Part shown: one piece after another, positions 31,612 to 43,789 of the stretch
Position numbering within the stretch: the stretch's first letter is position 1
Layout of the letters: every line of letters starts with the position of its first letter
Source of the DNA: Notolepis coatsorum
Taxonomy: Eukaryota; Chordata; Actinopteri; Aulopiformes; Paralepididae
Assembly: GCA_963971535.1 (NCBI GenBank)
Contig: OZ020591.1
Coordinates: forward strand, 456,501 to 520,500
DNA: 64,000 nt
Direction: 5' to 3'
The notes under the pieces: model-generated
What the model saw: only the letters and a program-made list of their open reading frames with translations
Databases searched by the model: none
What the model was told of the DNA's origin: nothing
Position numbers and translations under genes: made by a program

Positions 31612-33160
31612 TTCCTTACTTTGGCAATTACTATTGTCATAACCAGTACATTGACTTGATTTATATACATACTAACCATACAATTTAACATAATAACAAG
31701 AATCATAATTTGTTCCAATTTTTCTCAATTTCTAATTCTTCATCATTCATATTCATTATTCTTTGTACATATCATCAATGAGCTTTTGCTCCTCAAGGCT
31801 CATAGCCAGAGGCCTATTTTTTAAACAACAACTTTGGATTTGTTCAAAACAATTAAAATAAAATTTTAATCTAAAAATCACCAATTAAAATATAATAAAT
31901 CACAAATTTAATACCCAGTATTCTTAATCTACAGGAAATTGTTCCCACACTCTTTTAGATGATCTGGTTGAGAGAAAACATACATTAGTATCACAATATT
32001 CATTTTACATCAATTTCTTTCTCCTGTTAATTCTTTCTTAAACAATAGTTCAATCACATTTAGCATAATTCATCAATTTGCTCTCCCATCTATCCTCCCC
32101 CCTTTATGACCACATACTGGTCATAAACTCACCACCTTGGTCTCCACAGCTTCAGTTCGGTCGGGGAAAGCAGACACCCAATTTTTATTTTTTTTATTTT
32201 TTTTCACTATCTATCCTTACTTTGACCCTATTCGATGTGTATGTTCTTACCCTGCGTTGTGTTAATCTATCCGCCCTCTGTCTGTGCCTTCTAGCAAATC
32301 ACATGTGCACAAAACAAAGACCATCAGTATCTGTTCAGTCATTTCCCCGTTCCCTACAGTCCAACCAAAACTTCATAAGTCCTCAGAGAATCTTGTCCAC
32401 ACATTTTCAGCTCAGCCCTCAGACCGGCTCCGCTCCCTCAGGCCAGGTCCCATGCCCCAGGTCTAGTCATCTATTATCAAGTTTCAAGTTTCAAGTTTCT
32501 TTAATAGTTGTCATACAGAAAAAATGTCCATCCCCTCCCCTGGCTCGAACACAACGGGCAAGCCAGAGTCGAAAGTTGCATCATAGCCACACGGTCTGCT
32601 TTTGGTGTCGGGCTACAATCCTCAAAACACAGTTATTGACTACATAACGTTTCATACTTCCCCGTTATTCGTGAGCGCGACGTATGACTAACGACGTAAA
32701 CTCAATGACGAGATATCAAACGCCATGCAACTGCTCACTTATTAGTGCGATTCTATACCACTAATCCACACTTCAATGATGCTACCAATACCTAGATTAA
32801 ATTAACCAAGCACCCTATGTCCTATTCTGCGCCCTCATCCAGAATCAGCCTGTACAGCCGAGGCCAGAGCCGATCATTGTGATCTCCGACTCCCCTTGTC
32901 CTCGCCAACACAATACATTTAATCCTGAGAGCCGCGGTCTAAACTTAATACGCAATAGAACTCATCCCTGCTTAACCGTCCCACCCCCTTGTACGCTAAA
33001 CAACATTCACGCTCTGGCCCCAACTGGTGGCTGCTGGCCCCGTTCTCCCCTCCCAGACAGTCACCACCCTGCACTGTAAATCCCTCAACCCCCGGTTCTT
33101 TTTTACTGCTTGCTCACAATATGTGAACAAATCAGAACGGGTCTTACACGGCACCATTTC
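31612..33160 (-). other. Internal region of the LTR element, non-coding
   Basis: About 1.55 kb between the LTRs. I see no gag, protease or polymerase motif on either strand; a 189-codon plus-strand frame lies against the element's orientation and has no domain. Purine-rich AAAGTAAGGAA on the minus strand abuts the 3' LTR (31,611-31,621) and is a plausible polypurine tract. Confidence 0.5.
33139..33156 (-). promoter_or_regulatory. Primer-binding site, tRNA-His-like
   Basis: Four bases after the minus-strand end of the 5' LTR comes TGGTGCCGTG, complementary to the 3' end of tRNA-His (acceptor ...CACGGCACCA); the match ends after ten bases. Position and sequence fix the element's orientation. 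Confidence 0.55.
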
Positions 33161-34310
33161 TGTGGTATATTATCAATCAATATCTAAGGTTATTTACAGT
33201 ACAATGAGATTGCTATCTGGAAGGAGGAAAGAAGGTCATCAATGATTCAAATGGTCTCCTCATCTGACTTAGTCAGATGAGAAATAAGCTTGTGCAGCCA
33301 GACAAAAGAAGAACTATAGGTCAAACTCATTTATTTGCCTCGGGGCTCAGAGTTTTAGAAGGTTGCTTTTTCATACAAGGATTGTTCAGAGCACATTAAC
33401 ATAATCTGTACAAAGGATTACATACAACAGTCATGTTAACATCAATGAAAATAGAGAATCTACTGTAAGCATTTTACACATGAGTAAGCCTGGTTTTTAA
33501 GATAAGTATCTTTACATGTTATTCTAACCAACCATGGGGCCATCCAGCTTACTCACATGAAAAATCAGCAGACAGCATTCTCTGGATGGATCGGGAGCGG
33601 TTGAGAGAGGCGCAGTACCCCCCTGTCGGGTTTCTGGCCTTCTGAATTAACACTGTGTTGGCTCTTAAATACTATAATTTCCCCCAATCCTAGCACATTC
33701 TAATAATACGTTTGGTCCAATTAGATTTAGTCTTCTGGGAGGGCGGTCCGCCCCTCCCCCTGGTTTCCTGTGTGGGGGCTGGCTGTTGCAGCCCCCGCCG
33801 GTGTCTTCTCGTCGTTGTCCTTCAGTAAATAGAGGGGGGTGCTTTTGGCCCCCTCCTCTGTTGCGGCCTTTTCTTCACAGAGGCATGTCAACAGCGGGGG
33901 TCCTCAGGAGGCCCCCCTCCTTTTGGGCTGTGGGGGCTTGATGAGCACAGAGTCTTAACTCTAAACCTTTTCTATATTTGTATGGTTAATGTAATAAGTT
34001 ACATATATATTCAGCATTTACCCAATGTGGTGTTGTCCATATTTTAATACCAGATTTCCTATATAAAGTATCACAAGCCTGCTTTTTCCCAGACTAAATT
34101 TATAGTTCTAAGGTTTAGATCCTAGCAAGTTTACAACCAGAGTGAAGTTGACATTTCTAAATGATATTCAAATATTCTTTGATCTAATACCTCAGATAGA
34201 TTACTATAATATAGTTATTATTCCAATATTGTTTTTCATTCTAATCTAGTAAACTGTAATTGCATTTTCCTTAGCAAGTCTGGGCTGGTCTGCCCTCTGT
34301 TTCAGACCAG

Positions 34311-35658
34311 GGCCCTGTTCCCCGTACCTGGTTCAACTAAGTCGATCAAGATGTCATTATCCAGATTCAGTTAACCCGATGTTTGAAGCCGGGATTTTCC
34401 TGTTCCTCGAAGGTGGATTCAGTCTCGTTAACTCAAGCCAGACTTGAGACCCAGGATAAGTGCGCGCGGCCGCTCCAGTTGAAAAGCCAGCACGTATCGA
34501 TGGCAGAGATCCTGATTCTCTAGCGGCATTGATTGATTAATTGATTTAGAACTTTATTAACATATTGCAGTACGGCTCAATCGCCTCGCCGACAAGTTAA
34601 ATGCGTTATCTATAGGCTAATTTTAAGTCCCTCATTACCTCAATCAATCAGATTATATTTCTTTAAACTTGCCTGCTGGATTGAATAATCAAATGAGATC
34701 TTGCTAGCGAAAATAATTAGTTGAACTGTTATACAGAATAACGATACGGCTCTCTTCCCATTGATTGATGTATGGTCGATCTTTTACTTATCTCCACTGT
34801 GGTCTAACGGGTTCTTCTTTTGACTTTCACGTCTTTTCCTTCTTTTTGCGATGTAGGAATAATTCAATTTGGTGCACGTTGAGAGCTATATAAAGAATGA
34901 CATCCTCAATGCATGTAGATTTATAATATTTTAACTTACAACTAGGCTACTTTGGCGTATAATCATTAATATTATATTCCAAAAAATTATATTGGAAACA
35001 TGGGGATTCAAACACCGGTCGCTGGGTTGCCAGGATTGAGCACTACTGCTGCGCCACTGTGCCAGATGGGATAAATTCATTGTTTATACATTAATGAACG
35101 AGAGACCCGTGTTTAGAATATTCTTTATTTTGAATGAAGTTTTCTCTCTTTATCCTCATTCATTAATGTGACGTCAACGGCTCATTCAATTTCTCAAATC
35201 CGTCAAACAGCGCATCTCATCAGACATCTTAATCCCAGTTACAATTAAAATAACCACATAATGTGTACATCGCACCGAGCGAGCGCCACAGTATATATAA
35301 CGTGCATTATTTAGGACAAAGTGAATTTAGTATCAGCATTTTGGGTCTATTTTACATTTCAAAAGCCCCCTCTGGAAGAATGGAGCAGAAAAACGTAATT
35401 CAGAATGGTATAATGCAGATCGTAGACTGTGGGAATAATTTCAGGAAACGAGCTGTCACTTTCTTTGCGGGGGCGTGGCTGTGCTTCATCCGGCTAACTT
35501 GAACTTAAACTCTGCTTTCGACCAGGCTCAAACTTTTGGATCTGTTGTCATGGTGATTTGGACAATCCAGGTACGGGGAACCGGAAAGTCCGGCTTAAGT
35601 CAGACTTAACCGAAAGTTATCCGGCTAACTCAGTTATCCAGGTACGGGGAACAGGGCC
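34311..35658. mobile_element. Harbinger-like element, 1,348 bp
   Basis: Perfect inverted ends starting GGCCCTGTTCCCCGTACCTG; flanks are CAG on both sides (34,308-34,310 and 35,659-35,661). The sister LTR at about 26,508 shows the empty site with CAG once. Three-base duplications and GGCCCTGTT-type ends fit PIF/Harbinger. No transposase is encoded. A tRNA-like sequence is present inside on the minus strand. Confidence 0.75.
34996..35062 (-). pseudogene. tRNA-like relic inside the Harbinger-like element
   Basis: On the minus strand, GGCACAGTGGCGCAGCAGTA resembles an A-box region, and GGTGTTTGAATCCC a degenerate B box. Arms do not pair well enough for a tRNA. It looks like a SINE head or ancient tRNA-derived piece. 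Confidence 0.35.
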
Positions 35659-36278
35659 CAGCTGTCCTCTGCACCCAGTGGGGTGCTATCACCATATTAA
35701 CATACAGTACTCAGTCACGAGTGGGGGTTGAGAATGGCTGTCTGATTGCAGTTTTCACCACCAGCGGGGGTTTCATGTGAACTCAAACAGTTTCTGTCAC
35801 GCTAGTATTGCATCTGGTTTCTCTAATTATAGACATATGGATTATGAAATACAGTCAATGTTACCACACGGGTAAGCTATCTAGTGTTCTATATAGATAT
35901 CTATGATTGTAGCTACTCCCTTGTTTATGTCATGCAATTACCCAGCACACCTTGCAATTAGAGATGTCAGGAATGGGGACAGTGCCCTCTAGTGTATTTC
36001 AGCAGAAACTGCCTTTTATATCCCCACTGGGTTGCGTGAACATTAAAGGCAACCAACTTGTGTTCAGCCTTTCGTTCAGCGTTTCTCTGATTGGCCACAC
36101 GGCCACGTGACCACGCTAGCACACGCCCTTATCCGCGCCGCGCCGCTCTGCTTATCCGTCTGTGTGTTGTTGCGGCGCACGCGGCAGAGAGTGACGCGTC
36201 GGCCGCGCATGTGCATGAGGCTCCCCCAGGTGCTTGTTGGTTCCCAGGTGCTTGTTGTTCGTGCGGTTGCTTAATGCC

Positions 36279-36422
<144 letters not shown>

Positions 36423-36526
36423 TTCAAGATGGACCCTGCCGCCAACGTGCAAGCTTTTGGCACGCCAATGTGCAAGCCAGCACAGAGCAATTCGCCCATG
36501 CCGCCGCCGCAGGCTGCCAACGTGCA

Positions 36527-37250
36527 GAGGTACAGTAAGGTACGCTAGGTTACATGTTTGATTGATTAACTACATTACCTGCTGTGCACTGTAGGCCAAA
36601 GCAGAGGTACAGTAAGGTACAGTAGGTTACATGTTTAATTGATTAACTACATTACCTGCTGTGCGCTGTAGGCCAAAGCAGATGTACAGTAAGGTACAGT
36701 AGGTTACATGTTTCATTGATTAACTACATTACCTGCTGTGCGCTGTAGGCCAAATCAGGCGTACAGTAAGATACAGTAGGTTACATGTTTGATTGATTAA
36801 CTACATTACCTGCTGTGCGCTGTAGGCCAAAGCAGAGGTACAGTGTGATTAACTACATTACCTGCTGGCAGAGGTACAGTAAGGTACAGTAGGTTACATG
36901 TTTGATTGATTAACTACATTACCTGCTGTGCTGTAGGCCAAAGCAGAGGTACAGTAAGGTACAGTAGGTTACATGTTTCATTGATTAACTACGCTACCTG
37001 CTGTGCGCTGTAGGCCAAAGCAGAGGTACAGTAAGGTACAGTAGGTTACATGTTTCATTGATTAACTACGCTACCTGCTGTGCGCTGTAGGCCAAAGCAG
37101 AGGTACAGTAAGGTACAGTAGGTTACATGTTTCATTGATTAACGCCATTACCTGCTGTGCTGTAGGCCAAAGCAGAGGTACAGTAAGCGCACATGTACAG
37201 TAAGGTACAGTAGGTTACATGATTGATTGATTAACTACATTACAACGTGC
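36527..37250. repeat. 77-bp tandem repeat
   Basis: Roughly nine copies, some truncated. The unit begins AGGTACAGTAAGGTACAGTA and ends near GCTGTAGGCCAAAGCAG. Confidence 0.9.
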
Positions 37251-37960
37251 AAGCCAGTGCAGAGGTACAGTAGGTTACATGATTGATTGATTGATTGAAA
37301 AGTTTATTAGTACAGGCCAATACATACAATTGTTAATACCTAAATAGCTAGCCTGCTGTTTTTGCATTCATTTGGACTTTAGACGCAGTGATGGTGTTTG
37401 TGAGCAGGACGACCCAGCTGCCAGCCAACTGCAGTGGCACGCAGGAAGTTGCCAGCCGGCTCGCGGAGGCGAGTTCAAGCTGGGCAACCTGCGAAGCAAC
37501 GTGCGAAGCAACACAACCTGAGCGCGTCGGTGGCTTTGAACATTAGTGGGGCAAAAAAGCATTGAAGCTCATAGTTTTTAATAAAAAAAAAAAAATTGGA
37601 ACAAATGTTTTTTATTTTCTCTTTTTTTACATGAAACAACAGACCTGATAAGGATATATATGCTGAATGGCCCGGTTGAAATTCCAACCAGAGAAATCAC
37701 CAATCAGGGCAGCAGGTCCAGACCCTGAATCCCAAAATAATTAGCGTATAGACGGAGCCGCAGCTAGTCATTCAGGGTCAGAATCCAGGTGATTTTCCAG
37801 GACGAGTCCAGCTACACTCATGTTACTCTTTGCACACATCTTTTTCTGTTAGCAACCTTACCTTTGTAGCTTTCCAAAGAGCCACCTGGTGTGATCCTAG
37901 CCCTTTCAGAAGCTCTGTAATCCAGTTTGGAAGAGCAGTGTCCTTGTTCGCGTGTGTTCA

Positions 37961-38627
37961 TTGTTCATTATTGTTCTGTGTTTAACAATATCTGAGATAT
38001 TACATTTATACATTCATATATATGACATAACTGTAGCATATAGATTGATAGGCCAAGTTGTCCTGAAAAAAAAATTGTATAGCACTTAATTTTGCAATAC
38101 AGGGTTGAGGTTAGACACATGTTGTGCATGAACCTTCAAGTTCCCTGGTGCAAAATATAACATTTTGGCAGCCCATGAAACAAGACAAACAATACAGTAA
38201 CAGTAAGCCAAATTGATTGTTCATTATTGTTCTGTGTTTAACAATATCTGAGATATTACATTTATACATTCATATATATGACATAACTGTAGCATATAGA
38301 TTGATAGGCCAAGTTGTCCTGAAAAAAAAATTGTATATCACTTAATTTTGCAATACAGGGTTGAGGTTAGACACATGTTGTGCATGAACCTTCAAGTTCC
38401 CTGGTGCAAAATATAACATTTTGGCAGCCCATGAAACAAGACAAACAATACAGTAACAGTAAGCCAAATTGATTGTTCATTATTGTTCTGTGTTTAACAA
38501 TATCTGAGATATTACATTTATACATATATATGACATAACTGTAGCATATAGATTGATAGGCCAAGTTGTCCTGAAAAAAATATTGTATATCACTTAATTT
38601 TGCAATACAGGGTTGAGGTTAGACACA
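37961..38627. repeat. 256-bp tandem repeat, nearly three copies
   Basis: Units start at 37,961, 38,217 and 38,473 (marker TTGTTCATTATTGTTCTGTG), differing by single bases and one 6-8 base gap. The third copy stops after GGTTAGACACA. Confidence 0.95.
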
Positions 38628-38960
38628 GCCTCCACTGATGTACAGTGACGAGTGAATCTGGTAGTTGGTTTATGACGTTAAAAACGCGAAATAACATATA
38701 ACGTTACAGCGTACAGTTTCTAGTTAATCAGTCAGGCGTCAGCCTCCACACTGATGTACAGTGACTGACGTTAAAAACGCGAAATAACATATAACGTTAC
38801 AGCGTACAGTTTCTAGTTAATCAGTCAGGCGTCAGCCTCCACACTGATGTACAGTGACTGACGTTAAAAACGCGAAATAACATATAACGCTACAGCGTAC
38901 AGTTTCTAGTTAATCAGTCAGGCGTCAGCCTCCACTGATGTACAGTGACGCGTGACGCGA
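38628..38960. repeat. 93-bp tandem repeat
   Basis: Units headed AGCCTCCAC(AC)TGATGTACAG start at about 38,628, 38,741, 38,834 and 38,927, each with ACGTTAAAAACGCGAAATAA. The first unit is longer. Confidence 0.9.
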
Positions 38961-39191
38961 AATAACATTATGCATTATATAACATAGGTGTTTTGATAAA
39001 TGCGTTGTGTATTCACGTGATTCGATTCGGACAAAGATTACAGCTCCGCATTTCATTTCCGGGACCTGCCGCTCGCAGGGACCTCTGCTGCGCTCGCGGC
39101 AAAAGGGGGCGGGCTAGCGGCGTGGGGTCGTGGCCAATCAGAGAAAAGCTGAACAGCAGTTGGTTGCCTTTAATGTTCACGCCACTGGGTT

Positions 39192-40055
39192 ACATGCATT
39201 GACATTTCAAGGGGCCCTCTGATTGGCTGACTGACCTCCCTACAACCAATTAAATAGCTAAAAGGGCCTTGATTTGATTAGTTAATGCCGTTACTAATCT
39301 TGCAGTAATACTGGGTTTTCTTTTTTTTCATCTATCTTTCCAAAGAAATTCCAATTGGTTGAACACCCTATTAAGGAAGGCGGGACCCTAAGCATAGTGT
39401 CTGATCTGCCTTGTGGGCGGGACGGTCCCGAGGTGAAGACCTTTGACTCTAGACTGCAAAGCAACAGCACGCCATGCCAAAACATCTCAGGCTGCATCCC
39501 TGCTCTTCTTAGGGTTAAAAATCTGCACCGCAGCATGGGGTCAAACCTAATGTAACCATGCATGCTGCACACATGCTCAATAAAACCTCTTGAAACTAAT
39601 TGAAGCCGCTCAAAAAAGAAACGTAGACAATCTCTCGTTCCTCCAGATGGATCTTTGATAGGTTGGCCGTATCTGTTTCAATAAAGTGCTTTACTTCTAA
39701 AATAAAGGGTTGGGATGATATAATACAGCGACCCTACAGTACACTCTTCTTCAAATTCTGCCTTTATCTTTAGCGCTCTGAGGCAGATGGAACACACATG
39801 TCTCCTCACATGAATAGCATCGTCAAACATCACAGCACAAGTCGGATCATGTTGATAACAGAACCATCCAAGTGGCAAGATATAACAACCACAGAATAAT
39901 CTGGAGCACGCTTTATTTATTAGCATTTTACATTAATGTTAACGGTAAAAAAAATTATCAGAATATACAGGCTATCCTGAAATACTGTCTCTTAAAGCTG
40001 TGGACATTTGTGGCCAGCGGGCAAATCCCAGCGAAAGAAAAGAACAGAGAGAGAG
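39192..40055. other. Intergenic, no gene supported
   Basis: Short frames without domains. An AATAAA near 39,581 and the flanking sequence could be the 3' end of an unrecognised transcript or repeat. Confidence 0.3.
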
Positions 40056-40058
40056 AGC

Positions 40059-40107
<49 letters not shown>
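40056..40107. repeat. (GA)n microsatellite
   Basis: Uninterrupted GA run except for one CG near its start. Arg-Glu and Ser-Leu frames over it are artefacts. Confidence 0.95.
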
Positions 40108-40110
<3 letters not shown>

Positions 40111-40844
40111 TGAGCGGCTGATATCTTTAAACAGCCTGCCATGTGTGTATTTTTTTTCACGAGTGGATGTTCCATTACAGCACATGCAGAGCCCAACATG
40201 GCTGAGAAAGCCATCAGGAGATGTAAGGGGATATGGTGTGATCGCTTGTTTCCACTGTTGAAGGCGGTAGGGAGGGAGGGAGGCTTGTAGTATTGTAGTG
40301 ATGCTTGTGAAAAAAAAAGGGAAAAAAGGCTTCCCCCCCCCCCCTCTTGTGTCATGTCACACTCTCAGATCCGTCAGTCCGGCCCAGAGCTGCTCTCTTG
40401 CAGTATGAAAATAAAGAATACAACTAATAAAAAGGTCTGCAGAGTTGGATTCCATCATCAACACACTTACACATGTACTCATCAACACCAGATGCAAAGC
40501 AACGTGTTAATGGAACACGTGGCGCTGCGGCTTGAACTGCTGCTTTTCTTTTGCTTATAGATACTAACGCTAGGCGACTAGGACTGTTGATCGAATGGAC
40601 AGATCTGTAAAAGTGTGTTTCCCCACGTGCAGACATACAGAAGGATCTTTTTAGATCTAGTGCTTATCCTTATCCAGGATATTACCGATTCAGCATGGAA
40701 AAAAGCATTGTAATAATAATAATAATAATACAAAAAAATTATTTGACTTACAAAGTTTAAAACAAAGCAGACCAATTAATTGACTAATGGACTAAGAGGA
40801 GGAAGCACATAACCCCCAAATACTAATGAAGAAACTAAGCTGCA

Positions 40845-41105
40845 GTGGCGACAGTGGCTCGCTCGGGAGGAAGAGCAGTCGTCTGGCAATCCAGAGGTTC
40901 CCGGATCAATTCCCACTCCTCCCGAGCAGCGTGTTGAAGTGTCCCTGAGCAAGACAATTAACCCCTAACTGCTCCTGATGAGCAGGTTAGCACCTTGCAT
41001 GGTCGCCTCCACCGTGAATGTGTGAGTGAATGGGTCAAAATGTGAGGAACAAAATTGTAAAGCGCTTTGGATAAAAGCGCTAGATAAATGCACCATTTAC
41101 CATTA
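40845..41105 (+). mobile_element. tRNA-derived SINE, complete-looking copy
   Basis: The tRNA-like head (GCTCGCTCGGGAGGAAGAGC, then a B-box-like GGATCAATTCCC) is followed by a conserved middle (GTCCCTGAGCAAGACAATTA, GCACCTTGCATGG) and a tail, AAAGCGCTTTGGATAAAAGC, then CGCTAGATAAATGC. This is a common teleost SINE layout; the family name is not certain. It serves as reference for the split copy at 2,960 and 23,290. Confidence 0.65.
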
Positions 41106-41949
41106 AGCAAAACCTCCAGCATTGAAGGTCAACTACCCCCCGCCCCCCACATTGATCTCACCCTCAGTTCTGTTAGCTCCAGGTGTCGAGGCACAGGAGA
41201 GCGCTGACGTTTCATCAGTGGCACCCAGGTTTGAAAGTCCACTGTTGCTCCAGGTGCAGTGGGTGCGTAATGTGGTGTGTGTCTGGGCTGTGTAGAGGTG
41301 TTTATGTGTGCCAAACGCTTTGACACTTCCCCCCGCATGCCTGCTACGGACAGCAGCACAGGCCGCGCTGCACGTTCACACATCACTGGATGTATGTTGG
41401 AGCCACGCTCACATGTCTTGCCTTACAGCTGGAACCTATGAGTCACATATCTTAACCGCTTCAACGCTCATTGATTCAACCTGTTAGCGTGTGTAGTCTG
41501 GTGGTGAGCTTTGATTGTAATGCAAAACACCACTAACAGGCAGGTTGAAAATGAAGACATTGTCATTTACAGCAATTACCTGGGGGAGTGGTTGCATGGA
41601 GAAGTGAGTTACACAAAATACACACATTCACACATGGGGCCTGCCCAGAGCAACCACCCTGTTCTGTTACTGCAGGGCACTGAACAGTGTGGGCCTGAGT
41701 GTCTTGCTTTAAGGGTGGGGTTTTCAAACATTTTCATGTCAAGGAGTACCCCCAAATAGAAACACATTTTGACTCGGAGTGACCATCTGATTTTGTCCCA
41801 GGGACCTCCATCTGAAAATACCTTTGACATCAGAATGACATCAGAAGATCAGAATGCCATAATTGTCTAGGTAGGTAGGGAGTGGAGAGGGTGGACTGCT
41901 GTGATTGGAAGAAGGGTCATTCTCTCATTTCTGTTGAGCGAAATAGCAG
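41106..41949. other. Intergenic, transposon scraps
   Basis: No gene. The sequence near 41,716-41,810 (TTTTCAAACATTTTCATGTC, then AGGAGTACCCCC) resembles the end region of hAT-Charlie-like fish repeats. Confidence 0.3.
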
Positions 41950-42035
41950 TGAAATGCAGCTATATACCAGTGTTCTACATTTATATATATATATACCAGT
42001 GTTCTACATTTATATATATATATACCAGTGTTCTA
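41950..42035. repeat. 31-bp tandem repeat, three copies
   Basis: TATACCAGTGTTCTACAT followed by a TA-rich spacer, repeated three times. Confidence 0.9.
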
Positions 42036-42773
42036 CATGTCACCGGGGAACCCTCTTAAAAACGTCTGGAGGACCCCTGAAGATCCCCAGACCCCAATTT
42101 GGGAACCCCTGCTCAACGACCATTTCATGGTAAATGTTTAAGGTATATCAATGATGTCATTCACATCCTCCACCCAGGTTTATGCATGGAAATTCAAACA
42201 AGGAGCTTTCCCATCATCACAATCCTGCTTCTCTACTTTCTCTCTAGTGGCCAGTGCCACTAATCTGTTTCTGGGAGGGAGTGGAATGAGATCACAAGTT
42301 CCGACATTCAACCAGTGTGTTTCACTGAAGCCTAAATAAGGTGCGAGCGGGGGGTTAAAAACTCCAGCTGAGATCAAGTATTTTCTTGATGCGTGAGCTC
42401 TTGCATTGTGACGGGTGTGAGCTCCTCCTTCGTGACTGTGCATCATGGCTTACACCTTTATATGTTGCCTGCCAGTAGGCTACATACTTTCCAAAAACAA
42501 TTTCATGGAGGGTTGCATACTTGGTTAATACCGCAAATATTAAAGTGGGGGGAAAAAGCTTTAAATGAAAACAGAGGAAAATAAGGAATATCCCGACGGC
42601 ATCTGCTCGCCAAAAGATTTGAGGGCCTGTTGCCTTTTGTTCATATTTGACCTGAATTCATTGTTTAAGGGCAAACAAATCACAGTGACTAGAACATACA
42701 GTACAGCTATGTCTGGCATTGTGAAAAGGTTACATTTTGTGGACATTTTCATAGCATTTCCTACAAATTGCCA
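42036..42773. other. Intergenic, no feature seen
   Basis: Apart from a repeat-like GGGGAACCCTC...TTGGGAACCCCTG segment at 42,045-42,112, nothing recognisable was found. Confidence 0.3.
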
Positions 42774-42828
42774 TAACCATAACCATAACCCTAACCCTAA
42801 CCCTAACCCTAACCTTAACCATAACATT
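42774..42828. repeat. Short interstitial telomere-type tract
   Basis: Four perfect CCCTAA-phase units flanked by CCATAA and CCTTAA variants. Too short and internal to be a chromosome end. Confidence 0.85.
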
Positions 42829-43789
42829 AATTTAATTTAAAGGGCTTTTCGTAAGATATGCTACAAAATTGCTGCACAACTTTTCATAGCATATGCCAAG
42901 AATCGCTCATCAGAATATGTTCCCCCAGTGATGTCACAGGGGGACACTATGCCCTTGGGTTGTATTAATCATAGCTCAGTGGATTCAGTGTCACATTTTG
43001 TTTGACAGTTAATGAGATTTAATCATATTCAAACTAAATTAATGTGTGCAAAAATGCAAGGTATATATATGTGACCGGTGTACTCTGACGGCGTTGTGTT
43101 AAGGACGACAGACATGGATGACTGTTGACGGACTTTATTTCCCTCCTGTTAGGTTACAAAGGCAACAATATGCAGCAGCATTAGGTACACATCGACATCT
43201 GCAGCACGAGCCCACGGAACTCCGGGTGGAACTAGCTCACCACGAGAAAGCAGGCAGGATGTGTGTCCCGGAGGACCGGAAAAGTAAGGGTGTCGATTTC
43301 AAAATAAAAGCCTTAACTCCCAAAAGTGCAATAAAACAAAACGAAAGGAATGAAATCAACTTAAATCAATAAAATAAAACGTTTAGGAGTATTAGTGGAA
43401 TGTATTAAAGTGTATTTTGTGATGGGGTGTAATTATCTATACAAGGCAACAAGGCACTTGTTACATTCACCCCACAGAATTACACCTACATCGAAGGGAA
43501 AAAAAACTGTGCCTACCTCGTGTCACACTAGTCACAAGCTTACTATGAGAACCACACACTGCGGAACAATCCAACGATACCTGTCACCTAATAAAAGGCC
43601 AGGAGGGCACTAGGAGTGGCCAACTCCCACCATACCTCCAGGGATAACGACGGTGCCTTATACACCATCCAGCTACACTTGACCATACCATGACGAGGGC
43701 ACATACACATAAATAAAACTGTTACTCCTCATCACCACAAAGGACACTGTATCAGGCTGTAAGCGCTATACACAACACTGCAGCTAACC

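Larger units (their letters stand above)
25370..35868 (-). mobile_element. LTR retroelement with minimal internal region
   Basis: Two direct repeats, 25,370-31,611 and 33,161-35,868, both begin TGTGG and end CCACA and are nearly identical once later insertions are removed (about 1.34 and 1.36 kb). The whole is flanked by CGGG (25,366-25,369 and 35,869-35,872). Internal sequence is only about 1.55 kb and encodes no gag or pol. A tRNA-His-like primer site and a purine tract place transcription on the minus strand. It must have relied on another element's enzymes. Class (ERV-like or gypsy-like) cannot be told. Confidence 0.75.
33161..35868 (-). repeat. 5' LTR, interrupted by a Harbinger-like element
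   Basis: Aligns with the 3' LTR along its length except for a 1,348-bp insertion plus a 3-base duplication at 34,311. A handful of substitutions and small indels separate the two LTRs; one region, near 33,786-33,815, differs more. Confidence 0.75.
23983..35905. mobile_element. DNA element M, split by an LTR element
   Basis: The ends are CATAGATATCTATATAGAAC at left and its inverse at right, about 35 bases in all. They are flanked by ATTGTAGC at 23,975-23,982 and 35,906-35,913. Removing the LTR insertion leaves about 1.4 kb. Subterminal inverted repeats at 24,288-24,380 and 25,262-25,358 contain two tandem copies of a segment with CTGCAGACCCCTCTCTGATT. The 8-bp (or 9-bp) duplication fits a hAT or Mutator-like element. 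No transposase. Confidence 0.6.

Noticed and set aside
32078-32647. 189-codon plus-strand gene inside the LTR element
   Set aside because: Opposite to element orientation, low-complexity, no domain.
34996-35062. Functional tRNA gene on the minus strand
   Set aside because: Degenerate boxes and unpaired arms.
39678-39926. Cysteine-containing 82-codon minus frame as a gene
   Set aside because: Spacing of Cys and His fits no finger class, and no splice or start context supports it.
42774-42828. Chromosome end
   Set aside because: Only a few units, imperfect, with ordinary sequence on both sides.
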